NCBI GenBank assembly: GCA_963663975.2
Contig: CAXXRA010000006.1
Location: 186,001 to 250,000, forward strand
Source: JANQRX01 sp963663975
GTDB lineage: Bacteria; Pseudomonadota; Alphaproteobacteria; Rhizobiales; Kaistiaceae
Reading direction: 5' to 3'
Length of the DNA: 64,000 nucleotides
The notes under the pieces are model-generated. The model made no database searches. It was not told the origin of the DNA and was given only the letters and a program-made list of their open reading frames with translations. Numbering within the stretch: the stretch's first letter is position 1; every line of letters begins with the position of its first letter. Both the position numbers and the translations under genes were made by a program. Positions 34,705 to 42,751 of the stretch are shown one piece after another.

Positions 34705-36154
34705 GGCGATGTCCCTATCTCTGTTGAAATTCGTGGGGCAGGCGTCGCTGGTTGATGATGCTATGCTGCCTTCATGATGGTTTCAATGGCACTGTCGGCG
34801 TGAGCCTTTCTCAAGTGCTCCTGGAGAGCGTTTCGGAGTATGGGCAGCTGACGATAGGCCTTGAGGCGACGGAAGGTCTTCTGGGCCTCCAGCAAGCCGG
34901 CGGCGGTCCATCTGAGCGCCATCTCGGCGTTCCTCCAGCGTTTGACGTTGCGGGTGACCTGACGCACCGTGCCGAGCGCGTTCTCGATGATGTTGGTGCA
35001 GGCAAGCGAGCGCCGGAGTTCGTGCGGCAGGCCGAGGCGGATGATGGTGAGGATCTCGTCCAGCCCCTCCAGGATGCTGCCCGAGACGCCCGGTTCCTCA
35101 TGCTCCAGACGCCGGGCCAGGTTGCGCAAGAGCCGCTCGGCCTTGTTTGCGTCGTCCTGGTCCCAGGCCTGACGGAGCGCCTTCTTGACGCTCGCGTGCA
35201 AATGTTGGGGCAGGCGCTCGATGATGTTACGGCCCTTGTGGACCTGGCAGCGCTGGATGGCGGCGGCCACACCGAAGGTGTTTCGGATCGCTTTGCTGAG
35301 CGCCTTCGTGCCATCGACGATGAACAGCCGGGGCAGTGTCGGATCGAGCCCCCTGGCGAGGAGATTGTCGATCAAGGCCTGGACGACGACAGTGTTCTCC
35401 GTCGCCCCCTCGACCACGGCCAGGACATGCTTGTCGCCGTTGCCATCGACGCCGATCGCCGCCATCAGGACATGATCGCCGACATGCAGACCGTCGATCT
35501 GGATGACTAGCAGGTCGAGTTCCGAGAAATCCGAGGCGAGCCAGGCCTTCATCTTCTTGCGTGACAGCGCCACAAAGCGCCGGGAAACGGCCGACTTCGA
35601 GGTGCCGTCGCCACGCGCTTTCGCCAGGTCGCCCTCGGGCAGACGGACCGCGCGGTGGTACTTGCGGGTCGACACGTTCAGGACCATCAGGTTGAGCGCC
35701 CACTCGAGCAACAGGTTGCCATCGCGTAGCGCCTGCCAACTCTCCAAGCTCACCTCTTTGCCCGCCCGGTCACGAACCCGTGGCCGGGCCACCTTCACTT
35801 TGCCGCCGTGGTAGCCGATCTCGCTATGTGTCCTGCCCCAGCGATAACCTCGACGGTCCCCATGGCGGCGATGTCGGGCCCCGCACACGGTCGTGGCGTC
35901 CTCCTCCATCATCTCGGCCAAGGCCTCGACCCCGGCCAGAAGACAAAACCGATCCACGCTGAGATGGACTGCGTCCATCGCGTCCGCCAGCGGCGGCATA
36001 GGAATCGAGGGGGCAAGGGCTTTCGGGCGGCTGGAACTACGGATATTATTTCCCATGGTGTCGTTCTCCCTTTTGGGTTTGCAGCACCCGGAGCCTAACG
36101 GCTCCAGGAGAGCGACACCTACCTCAACTTTTCAACATCGACCGGGACATCCCC
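34705..36154 (-). mobile_element. IS256-family insertion sequence, copy 2 (1450 bp)
   Basis: It has the same ends and length as copy 1 and is flanked by the 8-bp duplication ACACCAAC (34697-34704 and 36155-36162). It lies in direct orientation to copy 1, 13,425 bp away. It inserted into the 5' part of exported gene S5. Confidence 0.95.
34761..36056 (-). CDS. IS256-family transposase (copy 2)
   Basis: This 431-residue transposase is identical to copy 1 except for Thr in place of Ala in 'FIVDGTKALSKAIRNTFG' (one base, 35309). The DDE residues and the Cys-His motif are intact. The near-identity means one copy derives recently from the other or both arrived recently. Confidence 0.95.
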   Translation of the reverse strand: MGNNIRSSSRPKALAPSIPMPPLADAMDAVHLSVDRFCLLAGVEALAEMMEEDATTVCGARHRRHGDRRGYRWGRTHSEIGYHGGKVKVARPRVRDRAGKEVSLESWQALRDGNLLLEWALNLMVLNVSTRKYHRAVRLPEGDLAKARGDGTSKSAVSRRFVALSRKKMKAWLASDFSELDLLVIQIDGLHVGDHVLMAAIGVDGNGDKHVLAVVEGATENTVVVQALIDNLLARGLDPTLPRLFIVDGTKALSKAIRNTFGVAAAIQRCQVHKGRNIIERLPQHLHASVKKALRQAWDQDDANKAERLLRNLARRLEHEEPGVSGSILEGLDEILTIIRLGLPHELRRSLACTNIIENALGTVRQVTRNVKRWRNAEMALRWTAAGLLEAQKTFRRLKAYRQLPILRNALQEHLRKAHADSAIETIMKAA

Positions 36155-36177
36155 ACACCAACAAAACGGCAGTGGTT

Positions 36178-36690
36178 CTAGTAGCGCACAACATCCAAGC
36201 AGAAGTTCACAAAGGACTTGATTGCGTTCAAGTCGCCCGCTTTGTCGGGAAACAACAAATCGCCTTGGATCGTGCGAATGGAGAGTCCTTTGTCGAAGTC
36301 GATCGCGTCGAGCCACTCGCGTACGCCCGCGGTTGGGAGAAATGTCATCACCCAACCCTCATTGTTGAGCTCATTGAACACGATTTTGTAGGGCATTACC
36401 GGTAGCGAACGGTAGTCGTTTCTGAGCAACAGAATGGCCCCGCTCGACAGCAGCCAATTGGCAACGTCCCGATCGCTGAAACCGATCATCATAACGCTCA
36501 TCGAATTGTAGGAACCGCAAGTCAACCGCACCACATCGCATTCCGGATTGTCGGAACAACTGGACAGAGCAAGGTTGAGTTGAGCCGCGCTCCCTTCGTT
36601 GAACTCAAAAAATACGGCGGTGAGATCGTCTTGCGCGGACACTGGAGCGCTCAGCGCCATGACGAGCAGCGAGGTAATGATGCTACGCAT
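36178..36690 (-). CDS. Small exported protein, type B, variant S6 (170 aa)
   Basis: This 170-residue protein has signal peptide MRSIITSLLVMALSAPVSAQ. The mature part has 'LTAVFFEFNEGSAAQLNLAL', three Cys in 'SSCSDNPECDVVRLTCGSYN', 'GFSDRDVANWLLSSGAILLL', 'AIDFDKGLSIRTIQGDLLFP' and a C-terminal Cys in 'FVNFCLDVVRY'. It is unrelated in sequence to type A but has the same size, export and genomic position; S4 is its frameshifted sister. The ATG is 25 bp from fragment L5. I recognise no known family. Confidence 0.8.
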   Translation of the reverse strand: MRSIITSLLVMALSAPVSAQDDLTAVFFEFNEGSAAQLNLALSSCSDNPECDVVRLTCGSYNSMSVMMIGFSDRDVANWLLSSGAILLLRNDYRSLPVMPYKIVFNELNNEGWVMTFLPTAGVREWLDAIDFDKGLSIRTIQGDLLFPDKAGDLNAIKSFVNFCLDVVRY

Positions 36691-36715
36691 AGTAGTGGAT
36701 ATTAGACGATAAATC

Positions 36716-36959
36716 ATGGCAGAAAAACGATTTGAAAACCTGCTGAACGCGGTGCTGTCGGGGGATCGAGCAAAAGTCGACCGCGTTCTTGAGGAGGTCC
36801 GGCTTTTCCTTCCGGGAATACATGGCGATGCCGAGGCAGTTCGGTGAGTTGTCACGAGAGACAAAAGAGAGACTCGCTCGGGTCTACACCGACAATCCCG
36901 ACATACACCAGTGCAGACCGCGCCGGTCGGCCAGCCGCTCAAGGCCCGCCAGACTGGCT
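36716..36959 (+). pseudogene. 5' fragment L5 of the hydrolase gene, frameshifted
   Basis: MAEKRFENLLNAVLSGDRAK...LEE followed by the same inserted G as in L2, then stop at 36845-36847. The correct frame continues 'SGFSFREYMAMPRQFGELSR' and 'ETKERLARVYTDNPDIHQ'. It ends at the stop of exported gene S7. The near-identity to L2 shows one was copied from the other after the frameshift arose. Confidence 0.8.
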
Positions 36960-37412
36960 TCAGCCCTTCTCGTCAAAAACGCACTTGCCATAAGTTTCGG
37001 GAGGCCAGGAGTCGATCATCAGCAGGTGCAAGTCTCCGGAAACAAAGTCGGCCCAGAAGGTCAGCGTGCCACCGGACTCGACAAAAGTGGCCCGTGCCGT
37101 CCATTCGACGTCTACCGCGCCGCATTCAAGAAGAGCAGTAGGACCCGATACCTCGAACGGTGTGCACCTCATCTCGGTGCCAACTATCCGCCGTGGGCTG
37201 ATCACAATGGAACCCTCAGGCGTGCCTTCCGGCGGCTGGCGGTAGCCCCCACCCAACACCGCCTGCTCGCCGCCATATGAAAAATGAAAGCACCCGGCGG
37301 GCGAACCGTAGGCCGCGCTTATCGGCAGCTTCAGTTCCGCGGCGGAGACGACCTGGCTGGATAGCGCCAGCGCGAGCACATAAGCGACGATTCTAGACAT
37401 AGTAGTAGACAT
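36960..37412 (-). CDS. Small exported protein, type A, variant S7 (150 aa), partner of the intact hydrolase
   Basis: This 150-residue protein has signal peptide MSTTMSRIVAYVLALALSSQ (cleavage after VSA; a second ATG five codons in is possible). The mature part has 'AELKLPISAAYGSPAGCFHF', 'VGTEMRCTPFEVSGPTALLE', 'ATFVESGGTLTFWADFVSGD' and ends 'TYGKCVFDEKG'. It has the four-Cys plan of type A. The start codon is 14 bp from the ATG of the 1270-residue hydrolase on the other strand, so its promoter must lie within that gene's 5' end. It is likely periplasmic. Immunity to, or inhibition of, a peptidoglycan hydrolase is hypothesis. Confidence 0.85.
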   Translation of the reverse strand: MSTTMSRIVAYVLALALSSQVVSAAELKLPISAAYGSPAGCFHFSYGGEQAVLGGGYRQPPEGTPEGSIVISPRRIVGTEMRCTPFEVSGPTALLECGAVDVEWTARATFVESGGTLTFWADFVSGDLHLLMIDSWPPETYGKCVFDEKG

Positions 37413-37426
37413 ACAGGCGAAAGATC

Positions 37427-40400
37427 ATGGCAGAAAAACGATTTGAAAACCTTCTGAACGCGGTGCTGTCGGGAGATCGAGCAAAAGTCGACCGCGTTCT
37501 TGAGGAGTCGGAGTTTGATTTTGGCGATTACGTGATGATGCCGCAGCAGTTCAACGAACTGCCGCGGGCAACCAAGGAGAGACTCGCGCGGGTTTACAAG
37601 GACAACCCGGATGTGGTGCCGGAGATGGCTCAGCCGTATGTCGAAGCTGCGCTGATCGACATCACCTCGGCTCCGGCCGCTACGCCGAAAACCAGATCAG
37701 CAACGCGCGTGGTGCAGGCGGACCCGGTACCGATCCCGCGTCTGCGACCGGCTCCACCCCACGAACAACTCCTTCCCGGCAGCCCCCCCTTCCTGCCGTC
37801 GGACCGGTTTACGACCGGTTCGGGGCCTCAATGGAACCCTCTGACAGATGGGAATCTGTCTCCGGAAAACGTCTTCACCATTCCGCCCGCACTTGCTCCC
37901 GGCGCGCCGATTGCGGACCGGCCGCAAGTCCCCGAAGCGCCCGAAACCGGGGCGACTAGAAGAGGCCTCGAAATCCCGAGTTCGGCGAATTTCGAGAAGG
38001 TCGATCCGCGCCTACAGGATATGGTGAAAACGGCCGCCCAGCGCTTTCCGTATCGCGTCGAGGTTACCCCGGATGGTGGGTTCAACAGCCGCGTAGAGGT
38101 GACCCCGCACCACCCGCGCGGTCTCGCGATCGACGTGTTGATCTATGACGAAAACGGAAAAGAACTCCCCAGACTGCGCCACGGGCCGTCATTCCGCATC
38201 TACGAGCGCTGGGCGCAGACGGTCCGACAGGTCCTGCTTGAGAAGTACCCGGAGCTGACCGACAAGCTTCGCTTTGGCGGGTATTTCCACCAGGGCGAAA
38301 GTTACGACCAGATGCACCTCGACATCTCCGGCGGCGGGATGGCGCTGGGCAGTTGGGAACGCGGGTTGTACGATCCGGAGCTGTTGCCCGGTGCCGTCTC
38401 CATCGGCACGGGCGAGCCTGACAAAATCCGTCTCGAGCAGCTCGGCTACTGGGACGTCGGGCGCTTTCAAGAAGACTACAACGTGAACTTTGACGGTCCT
38501 CCGCTGGCTGTCGACGGCAAAATCGGGCCGAAGACGCGCGCAGCGATGGACCGGGCGCTGAAGTCTGCCTCACCTCTGACCTCGGGCGGCGTCCCGTTTT
38601 CCGACCGGCAAATGATGCTGGAGACAACGCCGCAGGAGCCGGGCACGCGGCTTCCGGGCGACCGCGATGCGGCGGCGCCCAAAAAAGGGGTCGGAGTCAA
38701 AATCGCGCAGGCCAACGCTGCGCCGCCGCGGGCGCGACCCGATGTGAGCCCGACTGCGGTCGGCTCGCTCTACCGGCAAAACTACGAAGCCGGGCTGCGC
38801 GAAGCCGGCGTCTCCGAAGCGGAGGTGGCGCAACGATCCGAGACCTTGCGGCGATCCGACCGGTTTGCCGAATTGGTCGCGCTGGATACGTTTCAGATTC
38901 GCCGCACCGCCAACGCGCCGATTCCGCGTGCCGTCGAGGCGGCCATCGACGCGGCGTTGTCGAAGGCGGCCAAGAACAACGGGACCGCAAAGGCGGTTTC
39001 GGCCGTCATGGCGGAACTAGACGACCAAACGGCCGGGTACCCATCGTCAAAGTCGGCGGGGCGGACGGTCGCGCGAGGGGCGACGGCCGCCTACGCGCAA
39101 GGTTTGCAGGATGGCGGCTGGCCAGAGCCGGAGGTTGCCGCCCAAGCGAAAACCTTTTCCGGCGCGCTCGACAAGCAACTGGACGCCACGGCCGGCGAAG
39201 CCGCGTACTACGTCGCGCCGGTCGACGGTAGCTGGGGCGCCAGGGACAGTTCACAGTTTCAGACGCCAAGAGCGGGTGGCAAACGACAGCATTCAGGCAA
39301 CGATCTACAGGCCACCAACGGAAGCAAGGCCGTTGCCATGATCGGCGGCAAGGTCCTGTATGCGGGGTACAATCAGGGCTATCAGTGGAACGCCGTTGTC
39401 GCCGGCGACGACGGCATCATGTACCGCTATGCCACGCACGGGCCGCTGGACGTTACGGTGGGTCAGCGTGTCGAGCAGGGCGTGCCCGTGGGCACCATTG
39501 CCCGCAACCATTTGCACCTCGAGACGATTCAGAAATCATCACCGGTATGGAACCAGATGCGGTCGCTGGCGGGGCAGTTCGTTTCGACGCAGTGGTGGAT
39601 CGGCACCCCTCAGATTACGACCGACCCAAGCAAGCTGTTCGCCATGACGCGTGGCGCGACGCTGGCCGCCGGTGAACCGCTGACAGGGAAGCCGATTGAC
39701 CTGCTCCCCAATCTTTTGACCGGCAAACAACCGGGCGGCATCAACGCCCGGGCGATGCTGGCACTTTCGCAATGGGGCTTCGCCGGCCCGCATGCGGTGC
39801 GCGACTTCCAGACCGCCATGGGCGACAAGGCCGGTCCCGTCGACGGCATCGTAGGGCCGCAAACGCGTCGCGGGATCGAACTGGCCAAGGCCGATCCGGG
39901 CTTCCTGCTGCGCGCCCGCCTGGTGAGGGACGGTGTTCCCACGCCCCAGCTCGACGGCACCATTGCGAGGCTCAGAGGCGTCGCGCCGGTGGATATGGAC
40001 GATCTGGGCGTGCACGTGACCGCAGGCGGCGCACTTCGCAGCAGCGAGCGCGGCGAACACGTGCGCCAGTGGCAGCGCTTCCTCAACCAACAGGGGGTGA
40101 CCGACGATCAGGGTGAACCGCTGAAGGAGGACGGGATTTACGGCAGGCGCACCGAGGCGGCCACCAGGACCTGGCAGCGGATGAGCCCGGGGCTGGGGGT
40201 CGATGGCGTGGTCGGCATCCGCACGGCCGGGATGGCGTTCGAGACGGTCGAGCAACAGGAAGCGTCGCTGGTGGGGATCACCGGCTGGCCCGATCCGCCA
40301 ACCGGCGATGGCGCAGCAGGGAATGTCGCCGAGGATGCGACACCACCGGGCGGCATACCAGCACCACAGCAGCCGGTCTATTTCGACAACCTGGCGCAGG

Positions 40401-41239
40401 CCGCCATCCGACACGGCGCGGCGGCGGCAGCTCCGATGCCTGTTGGAGCACAACGGTTCCGGTCGCAGCCCGGGGTCATGGGGCAATTCGCCACCACGCG
40501 CACCGTAGCGGCCCAGCGTGCCGCCATATTGGGCGCCAGCGGTATCGGAGAGAGCTCGGGCGAGCGGTTGCAATCGGTCGGCCCGGGCCGCCGGGGGCGA
40601 TACCAACCGCTGACGAGCGCCGGGATACGCGGCAGCGTCGCCGACGCCTACGCTGCGGCGAGCCTGCGGCCCCATGCGCCGGGCATCGAGATCACGCCGG
40701 ATGTCGCCGTGCAGGACATGTACGCGTTCGGTAATGCGCTGCGGGGCTACGAGGCGGCGCGGACGGCGGCGCAGCGCGATGCTGCCGCGCTGTCAAACCG
40801 GCTAGCGCGTGAGAAGCAGCAGCAGCGGAGCCGGGAACTGCGGCTGACTTCGCTGCCGCCGGGCGGTGGACAGTTTGGCTCGCCGCCTTCATTTGGGAGT
40901 GGGCGCCAACAGACCATTCCGTCAGAACCCGCGCGGGAGTTCTACCCGCCGTTTTTAGTGCCGCCACCGCCGGGCTTCGAAGTGCAGAATCCGTTTGAGA
41001 CGCCGCAGGGGCAGGGAATTCCACCAACCAAGGAATTTCCGCCCGATCCGGGCCAACGCGAAGCGGAGAATCCTTGGTCGGGTTTCGGCGCGGGGCTGTC
41101 CGCGCCGAGTCCATCCGTGAATCCCCCGGGCGCCGGGTTGTCCGCGCCACCGGCGAACTATTCGCCGCCCAGTGGGACTTTTATCGAGCTGGATCCGTTC
41201 GAGCGCGAATCCGTGCCGGGCGGGATGGGCGGCTTCTAG
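37427..41239 (+). CDS. 1270-residue peptidoglycan-lytic protein with M15-like and M23-like peptidase domains
   Basis: Domains in order: unknown N-terminal region 1-80 (the part copied as L1-L5); Pro-rich linker; M15-like peptidase about 190-300 with ligands His229, Asp236 (HPRGLAID) and His297 (DQMHLDI); peptidoglycan-binding repeat about 335-377; NYEAGLREAG segment 452-462; M23-like peptidase about 595-705 with His622/Asp626 (HSGND), His671 and His695-x-His697 (NHLHLE); two more peptidoglycan-binding repeats (about 765-820, 868-940); helical region 1055-1140; Pro/Gly-rich tail ending DPFERESVPGGMGGF. No signal peptide or membrane helix is seen, so it must be delivered by a particle or by lysis. 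This fits a virion-borne cell-wall hydrolase or an effector. It is the only intact copy. It starts 14 bp from S7, and its stop overlaps the convergent protease's stop by 2 bp. Confidence 0.88.
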   Translation: MAEKRFENLLNAVLSGDRAKVDRVLEESEFDFGDYVMMPQQFNELPRATKERLARVYKDNPDVVPEMAQPYVEAALIDITSAPAATPKTRSATRVVQADPVPIPRLRPAPPHEQLLPGSPPFLPSDRFTTGSGPQWNPLTDGNLSPENVFTIPPALAPGAPIADRPQVPEAPETGATRRGLEIPSSANFEKVDPRLQDMVKTAAQRFPYRVEVTPDGGFNSRVEVTPHHPRGLAIDVLIYDENGKELPRLRHGPSFRIYERWAQTVRQVLLEKYPELTDKLRFGGYFHQGESYDQMHLDISGGGMALGSWERGLYDPELLPGAVSIGTGEPDKIRLEQLGYWDVGRFQEDYNVNFDGPPLAVDGKIGPKTRAAMDRALKSASPLTSGGVPFSDRQMMLETTPQEPGTRLPGDRDAAAPKKGVGVKIAQANAAPPRARPDVSPTAVGSLYRQNYEAGLREAGVSEAEVAQRSETLRRSDRFAELVALDTFQIRRTANAPIPRAVEAAIDAALSKAAKNNGTAKAVSAVMAELDDQTAGYPSSKSAGRTVARGATAAYAQGLQDGGWPEPEVAAQAKTFSGALDKQLDATAGEAAYYVAPVDGSWGARDSSQFQTPRAGGKRQHSGNDLQATNGSKAVAMIGGKVLYAGYNQGYQWNAVVAGDDGIMYRYATHGPLDVTVGQRVEQGVPVGTIARNHLHLETIQKSSPVWNQMRSLAGQFVSTQWWIGTPQITTDPSKLFAMTRGATLAAGEPLTGKPIDLLPNLLTGKQPGGINARAMLALSQWGFAGPHAVRDFQTAMGDKAGPVDGIVGPQTRRGIELAKADPGFLLRARLVRDGVPTPQLDGTIARLRGVAPVDMDDLGVHVTAGGALRSSERGEHVRQWQRFLNQQGVTDDQGEPLKEDGIYGRRTEAATRTWQRMSPGLGVDGVVGIRTAGMAFETVEQQEASLVGITGWPDPPTGDGAAGNVAEDATPPGGIPAPQQPVYFDNLAQAAIRHGAAAAAPMPVGAQRFRSQPGVMGQFATTRTVAAQRAAILGASGIGESSGERLQSVGPGRRGRYQPLTSAGIRGSVADAYAAASLRPHAPGIEITPDVAVQDMYAFGNALRGYEAARTAAQRDAAALSNRLAREKQQQRSRELRLTSLPPGGGQFGSPPSFGSGRQQTIPSEPAREFYPPFLVPPPPGFEVQNPFETPQGQGIPPTKEFPPDPGQREAENPWSGFGAGLSAPSPSVNPPGAGLSAPPANYSPPSGTFIELDPFERESVPGGMGGF

Positions 41240-42043
41240 CGGGAGGACAGTTCGTTGATCTCACTCAGAACGTCGTCGATGAGTGTCAAATGCTGAGTTG
41301 CACAAGCAACGGTGTCGTCGCAATCCTTATCCGAGTACACGCCAGCATCACCATAGAAGGTCGCCACGGTGACGCCAACGACCACGGGCGGCTCCTTCGG
41401 ACCATCAAGAAAGGCGAGCAACGGGCCACCGGATGAGCCGCGATCCGAATCGCAGTCGGTGTAAACTGAACGTTGTTTGACCACGAGCACGCGGCATTCG
41501 CCGACGCTTGGGATAGGGCGCTCACCGCCGCCAATTAATCTGGCCTTGCGCAAAAACGGTGAACTGATCGCCGGGGGTGTCGGGTGGTGCTGCAATGTTC
41601 AGCGGGCGCGCCTTCAAGCGGCTAGCGCGCAGCTTCAGCAGGAGCACATCACGCTCGTACCTGTCTGCGTCGGGGCGAAAGTCGGAACCTCGGACATAGT
41701 TTCGCTGGTCGAAAAGCATCCTTTCGCTGATCTCGAATAAGCTTTCGGCGTAGCATTTGAAGAAAGGCTCATCGTCGGCGTCGGGACCAAAGAGCAAGTG
41801 CTCAGCGGTCAGGACAACGCCGGTATCGGAGACAAGAACCCCCGCACCCTGGCTCCACGGACAGGTGATTCGCAAGACCGCCCCAAATAGTGTCGGCAAG
41901 TCGGAATAAGCCAACCCGTGGGATTTAGCGTACTCGCCCAGTGTCTGCCGGTCTTCCTCGCCGATCCGGATGGCCGAGGAGACGAGGCAAAGGGCGACCG
42001 CGAGGGCGATCAAGCGGAGCATTCGGTTCCGAGGTAAGGGCAT
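41236..42043 (-). pseudogene. Exported trypsin-like serine protease P1, frameshifted
   Basis: Signal-peptide region MPLPRNRMLRLIALAVALCL, 'RIGEEDRQTLGEYAKSHGLA', His in 'VVLTAEHLLFGPDADDE', Asp in 'YERDVLLLKLRA', then the frame fails after 'FAQGQINWRR'. The next frame supplies 'RPIPSVGECRVLVVKQ', the nucleophile region 'DCDSDRGSSGGPLLAF' and the end 'LSEINELSSR'. A one-base insertion or two-base loss near 41525 explains it. All triad residues would be present after repair. Its stop (CTA at 41236-41238) overlaps the hydrolase stop. Confidence 0.85.
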
Positions 42044-42097
42044 CGCGGTGGGTTCTCAAACTTAGGCGAGAATAGCACCGCCGTAACAACCGGCAAG

Positions 42098-42751
42098 TTG
42101 GGGATGCGGCGCGGCGGCGGCTCCGGCGCCGGTTGGGGCGCGGCAGTTCTGGTCGCGCCCCGGGGTCATGGGACGATTCGGCAGCACCCGTACGGAGGCG
42201 ACTCAGAACGCCGCGGTCTTGGGCGCCGGCGGTATCGGGGAGGGCCTGGACGATCGGTTGCAATCGGGCGGTCCGGGCCGCTGGGGGCGATACCAACCGC
42301 TGACGAGCGCCGGAATACGCGGCAGCGTCGCCGTCGCCTACGCCGCGGCGAGCCTGCGGCCCCATGCGCCGGGCATCGAGATCACGGCGGATGTCGCCGT
42401 ACAGGACATGTACGCATTCGGCAACGCCCTGCGGGGTTATGAGGCGGCAGGGACAGCGGCGCAGCGTGATGCTGCCGCGCTGTCGAACCGGCTAGCGCGT
42501 GAGAAGCAGCAGCAGCGGAGCCGGTTTCGAGTGAAGGGCATCGCGGTGAGTCCTGAAAACTTTGGCGAGCATATCACGGCGACGACAACCGACAAGCTGG
42601 CGACATGGCGCCTCGGCGGTGCCCGCCTGGTGAGGGCCGGCGTTCCCACACCCCAGCTTGACGGCACCGTTGCGCGCCTGAGAGGCTTTGCGCCGGTCAA
42701 CATGGACGATCTGGGCGTGCATCCGTGCCGGGCGCGATGGGCGGCTTTTAG
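42098..42751 (+). pseudogene. Mosaic 3' fragment R1 of the hydrolase gene
   Basis: Three pieces are joined: the helical core 'GRYQPLTSAGIRGSVAVAYA' to 'SNRLAREKQQQRSR' (residues about 1055-1136 of the intact protein); then 65 bp identical to the region around a protease start codon (42533-42597); then 'ARLVRAGVPTPQLDGTVARL' (residues 831-850) and, after a frame change, the last residues 'ASVPGAMGGF' with stop TAG 42749-42751. The pieces are out of natural order, so this arose by recombination between neighbouring repeats. It overlaps the stop of protease P2 by 2-3 bp. Confidence 0.75.
42533..42597. repeat. 65-bp repeat spanning the protease start and upstream region
   Basis: The stretch containing 'AACTTTGGCGAGCATATCAC' occurs at 42533-42597, 43535-43599 and 45224-45285, and in diverged form at about 42031-42097. 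At the last three sites it lies immediately upstream of a minus-strand protease ATG, so it probably carries the protease promoter. At 42533 it survives without its protease, marking a deletion. Confidence 0.75.

Noticed and set aside
21280..36154. Composite transposon formed by the two IS256 copies
   Set aside because: Each copy has its own, different 8-bp target duplication, so they inserted independently.
31435..37450. Regularly recurring identical stretch MAEKRF... as a possible CRISPR-like array
   Set aside because: The repeats are coding, differ in length from 51 to about 280 bp, and the spacers are whole genes; there are no cas genes.
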